NCBI GenBank assembly: GCA_900556345.1
Contig: USOM01000084.1
Coordinates: 1-5,136, forward strand
DNA from: an uncultured Clostridium sp.
Lineage (GTDB): Bacteria > Bacillota > Clostridia > TANB77 > CAG-508
DNA: 5,136 bases
Direction: 5' to 3'
The position numbers and the translations under genes were made by a program. Under the pieces are notes generated by a model that was not told the DNA's origin, searched no databases, and was given only the letters and a program-made list of their open reading frames with translations. This document shows positions 4,755 to 5,136 of this stretch, in pieces (position 1 is the stretch's first letter; every line of letters begins with the position of its first letter).

Positions 4755-5045
4755 GTATTATAAAGCATTTTAGGAGCTAATTCAATACTATAATTTTGCA
4801 AGTATTATAAAAAAAAGGGGGTCATTTTTTCTTAAGAGCTATATGGAGGAGCTTATCCCTTAGGGTCATTTTCGTGCATAAATATACCTTTCAGACTATT
4901 GCAAGTTTAAATTTACCTAGGTATCAAATTTTTAGCCCTTGTATTATAGGGTACTTATTACCTGTTCTAGGATTAGACAAGATTTTTATTATGTTTATGG
5001 TATGGTGATAACAAGGGATTAAATTAATTTATAGGGGTGGGAACA
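4742..5045. other. Noncoding segment between the replication gene and the MobC-like gene; possible origin or oriT
   Basis: This 304-base stretch has no convincing coding frame. After the terminator it holds GGGTCATTTT twice (4819-4828, 4863-4872) around the right 24-bp repeat; TATACCTT (4883-4890), also found at 3287-3294; and ACCTAGGT next to AGGTATCAAATTTT (4919-4932), a near copy of 3232-3245. TTACCTGTT and TAGACAA (4958-4966, 4974-4980) together are the reverse complement of 3321-3335 around the replication promoter, split by seven bases. CCCT-N8-AGGG forms a small stem near 4937-4952. Its place beside both the replication gene and a MobC-like gene makes it the best candidate in the window for a replication origin or oriT. 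I recognise no established nic sequence. Just before 5046, TGGTATGGT (4998-5006) is a weak extended -10 candidate. Confidence 0.45.
4832..4855 (+). repeat. 24-bp direct repeat, right copy (downstream of the replication gene)
   Basis: Identical over 24 bases to 3244-3267 and in the same orientation, 1588 bp apart. Similarity continues weakly past the end (TAGG aligns in both). The minimal frame MEELIP runs from ATG 4843 to TAG 4861-4863. Recombination between the copies would remove the replication gene with one flank. Confidence 0.85.
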
Positions 5046-5136
5046 ATGGCTATAAAAGATGATTATATAAAGATTAGAGTAAGTAAGGAGCAAAAAGCAT
5101 TATTTAAAGATATAGCAAAAAAGAAAAATATTAGTA
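5046..5136 (+). CDS. MobC-like / ribbon-helix-helix accessory protein, N-terminal part (partial)
   Basis: ATG 5046 follows GGGGTGGG (5034-5041) and opens a frame that runs off the right edge after 30 codons. The product starts MAIKDDYIKIRVSKEQKALF, continuing KDIAKKKNIS. A short beta strand (YIKIRVS) then an amphipathic helix (KEQKALFKDIAKKKN) is the ribbon-helix-helix start seen in relaxosome accessory proteins such as MobC, and in some antitoxins. On a plasmid already carrying relaxase and MobB-like sequences, MobC is the likelier reading: such proteins bind near oriT and help the relaxase open the DNA. The visible part is too short to separate the two families, and what follows the gene lies outside the window. 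Confidence 0.65.
   Translation, partial: MAIKDDYIKIRVSKEQKALFKDIAKKKNIS

Noticed and set aside
4757..4785. A minus-strand promoter-like pair TTGAAT-17-TATAAT pointing into the 3' end of the replication gene.
   Set aside because: The -35 matches only four of six positions, the predicted RNA would start inside the terminator, and such pairs are common by chance at this base composition.

Overview
This AT-rich window has strong purine-rich ribosome-binding sites (AGGAGG types), GTG as well as ATG starts, and AGA/ATA/TTA-dominated codon use. It looks like a piece of a mobilizable plasmid or plasmid-like element from a low-GC Gram-positive bacterium, most likely a Clostridium or close relative. 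That host call is inference from composition, gene style and protein resemblance; no database was searched.

Layout, left to right. (1) 1-53, minus strand: the first 17 codons of a small probable DNA-binding protein. Its promoter (TTGACT-17-TATAAT) and a cluster of TTAAGT/ACTTAA repeats lie at 151-213. (2) 323-1129: a divergently read secreted protein of 268 residues with a signal peptide and a conserved His/Asp/Asn-rich C-terminal domain, closed by a terminator at 1174-1220. (3) 1230-1620: two perfect palindromes sharing the core GTAATATTAC, then a 97-residue coiled-coil plus helix-turn-helix protein whose real start is GTG 1327. (4) 1683-1829: an unrecognised 48-residue protein with a strong ribosome-binding site. 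(5) 1867-2841: a 5'-truncated relaxase that keeps the metal-binding histidines but has lost the N-terminal part expected to carry the catalytic tyrosine. A complete 172-residue MobB-like membrane protein is encoded out of frame inside it (2300-2818). (6) 2884-3072: a small conserved-type protein that seems to have been shortened by a one-base deletion, followed by a terminator at 3198-3218. (7) 3383-4741: a 452-residue replication initiator with primase-polymerase-like motifs, its own promoter, and a terminator whose loop holds the stop codon. (8) 5046 to the end: the start of a MobC/ribbon-helix-helix-like protein.

How the parts fit together: the replication gene forms a self-contained module. 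Noncoding segments on both sides of it share a 24-bp direct repeat, an AGGTAYCAAATTTT motif and an excess of AGGTA/TACCT pentamers, as expected for initiator-binding or recombination sites. The mobilization genes look partly decayed (truncated relaxase, frameshifted small gene), but the nested MobB-like frame is intact. The MobC-like gene at the right edge may begin a second, functional mobilization locus outside the window.

I see no clear undescribed defence or other novel system. The most unusual signals are the paired repeats around the replication gene, the surviving nested gene inside a broken relaxase, and the paired palindromes upstream of the helix-turn-helix gene.
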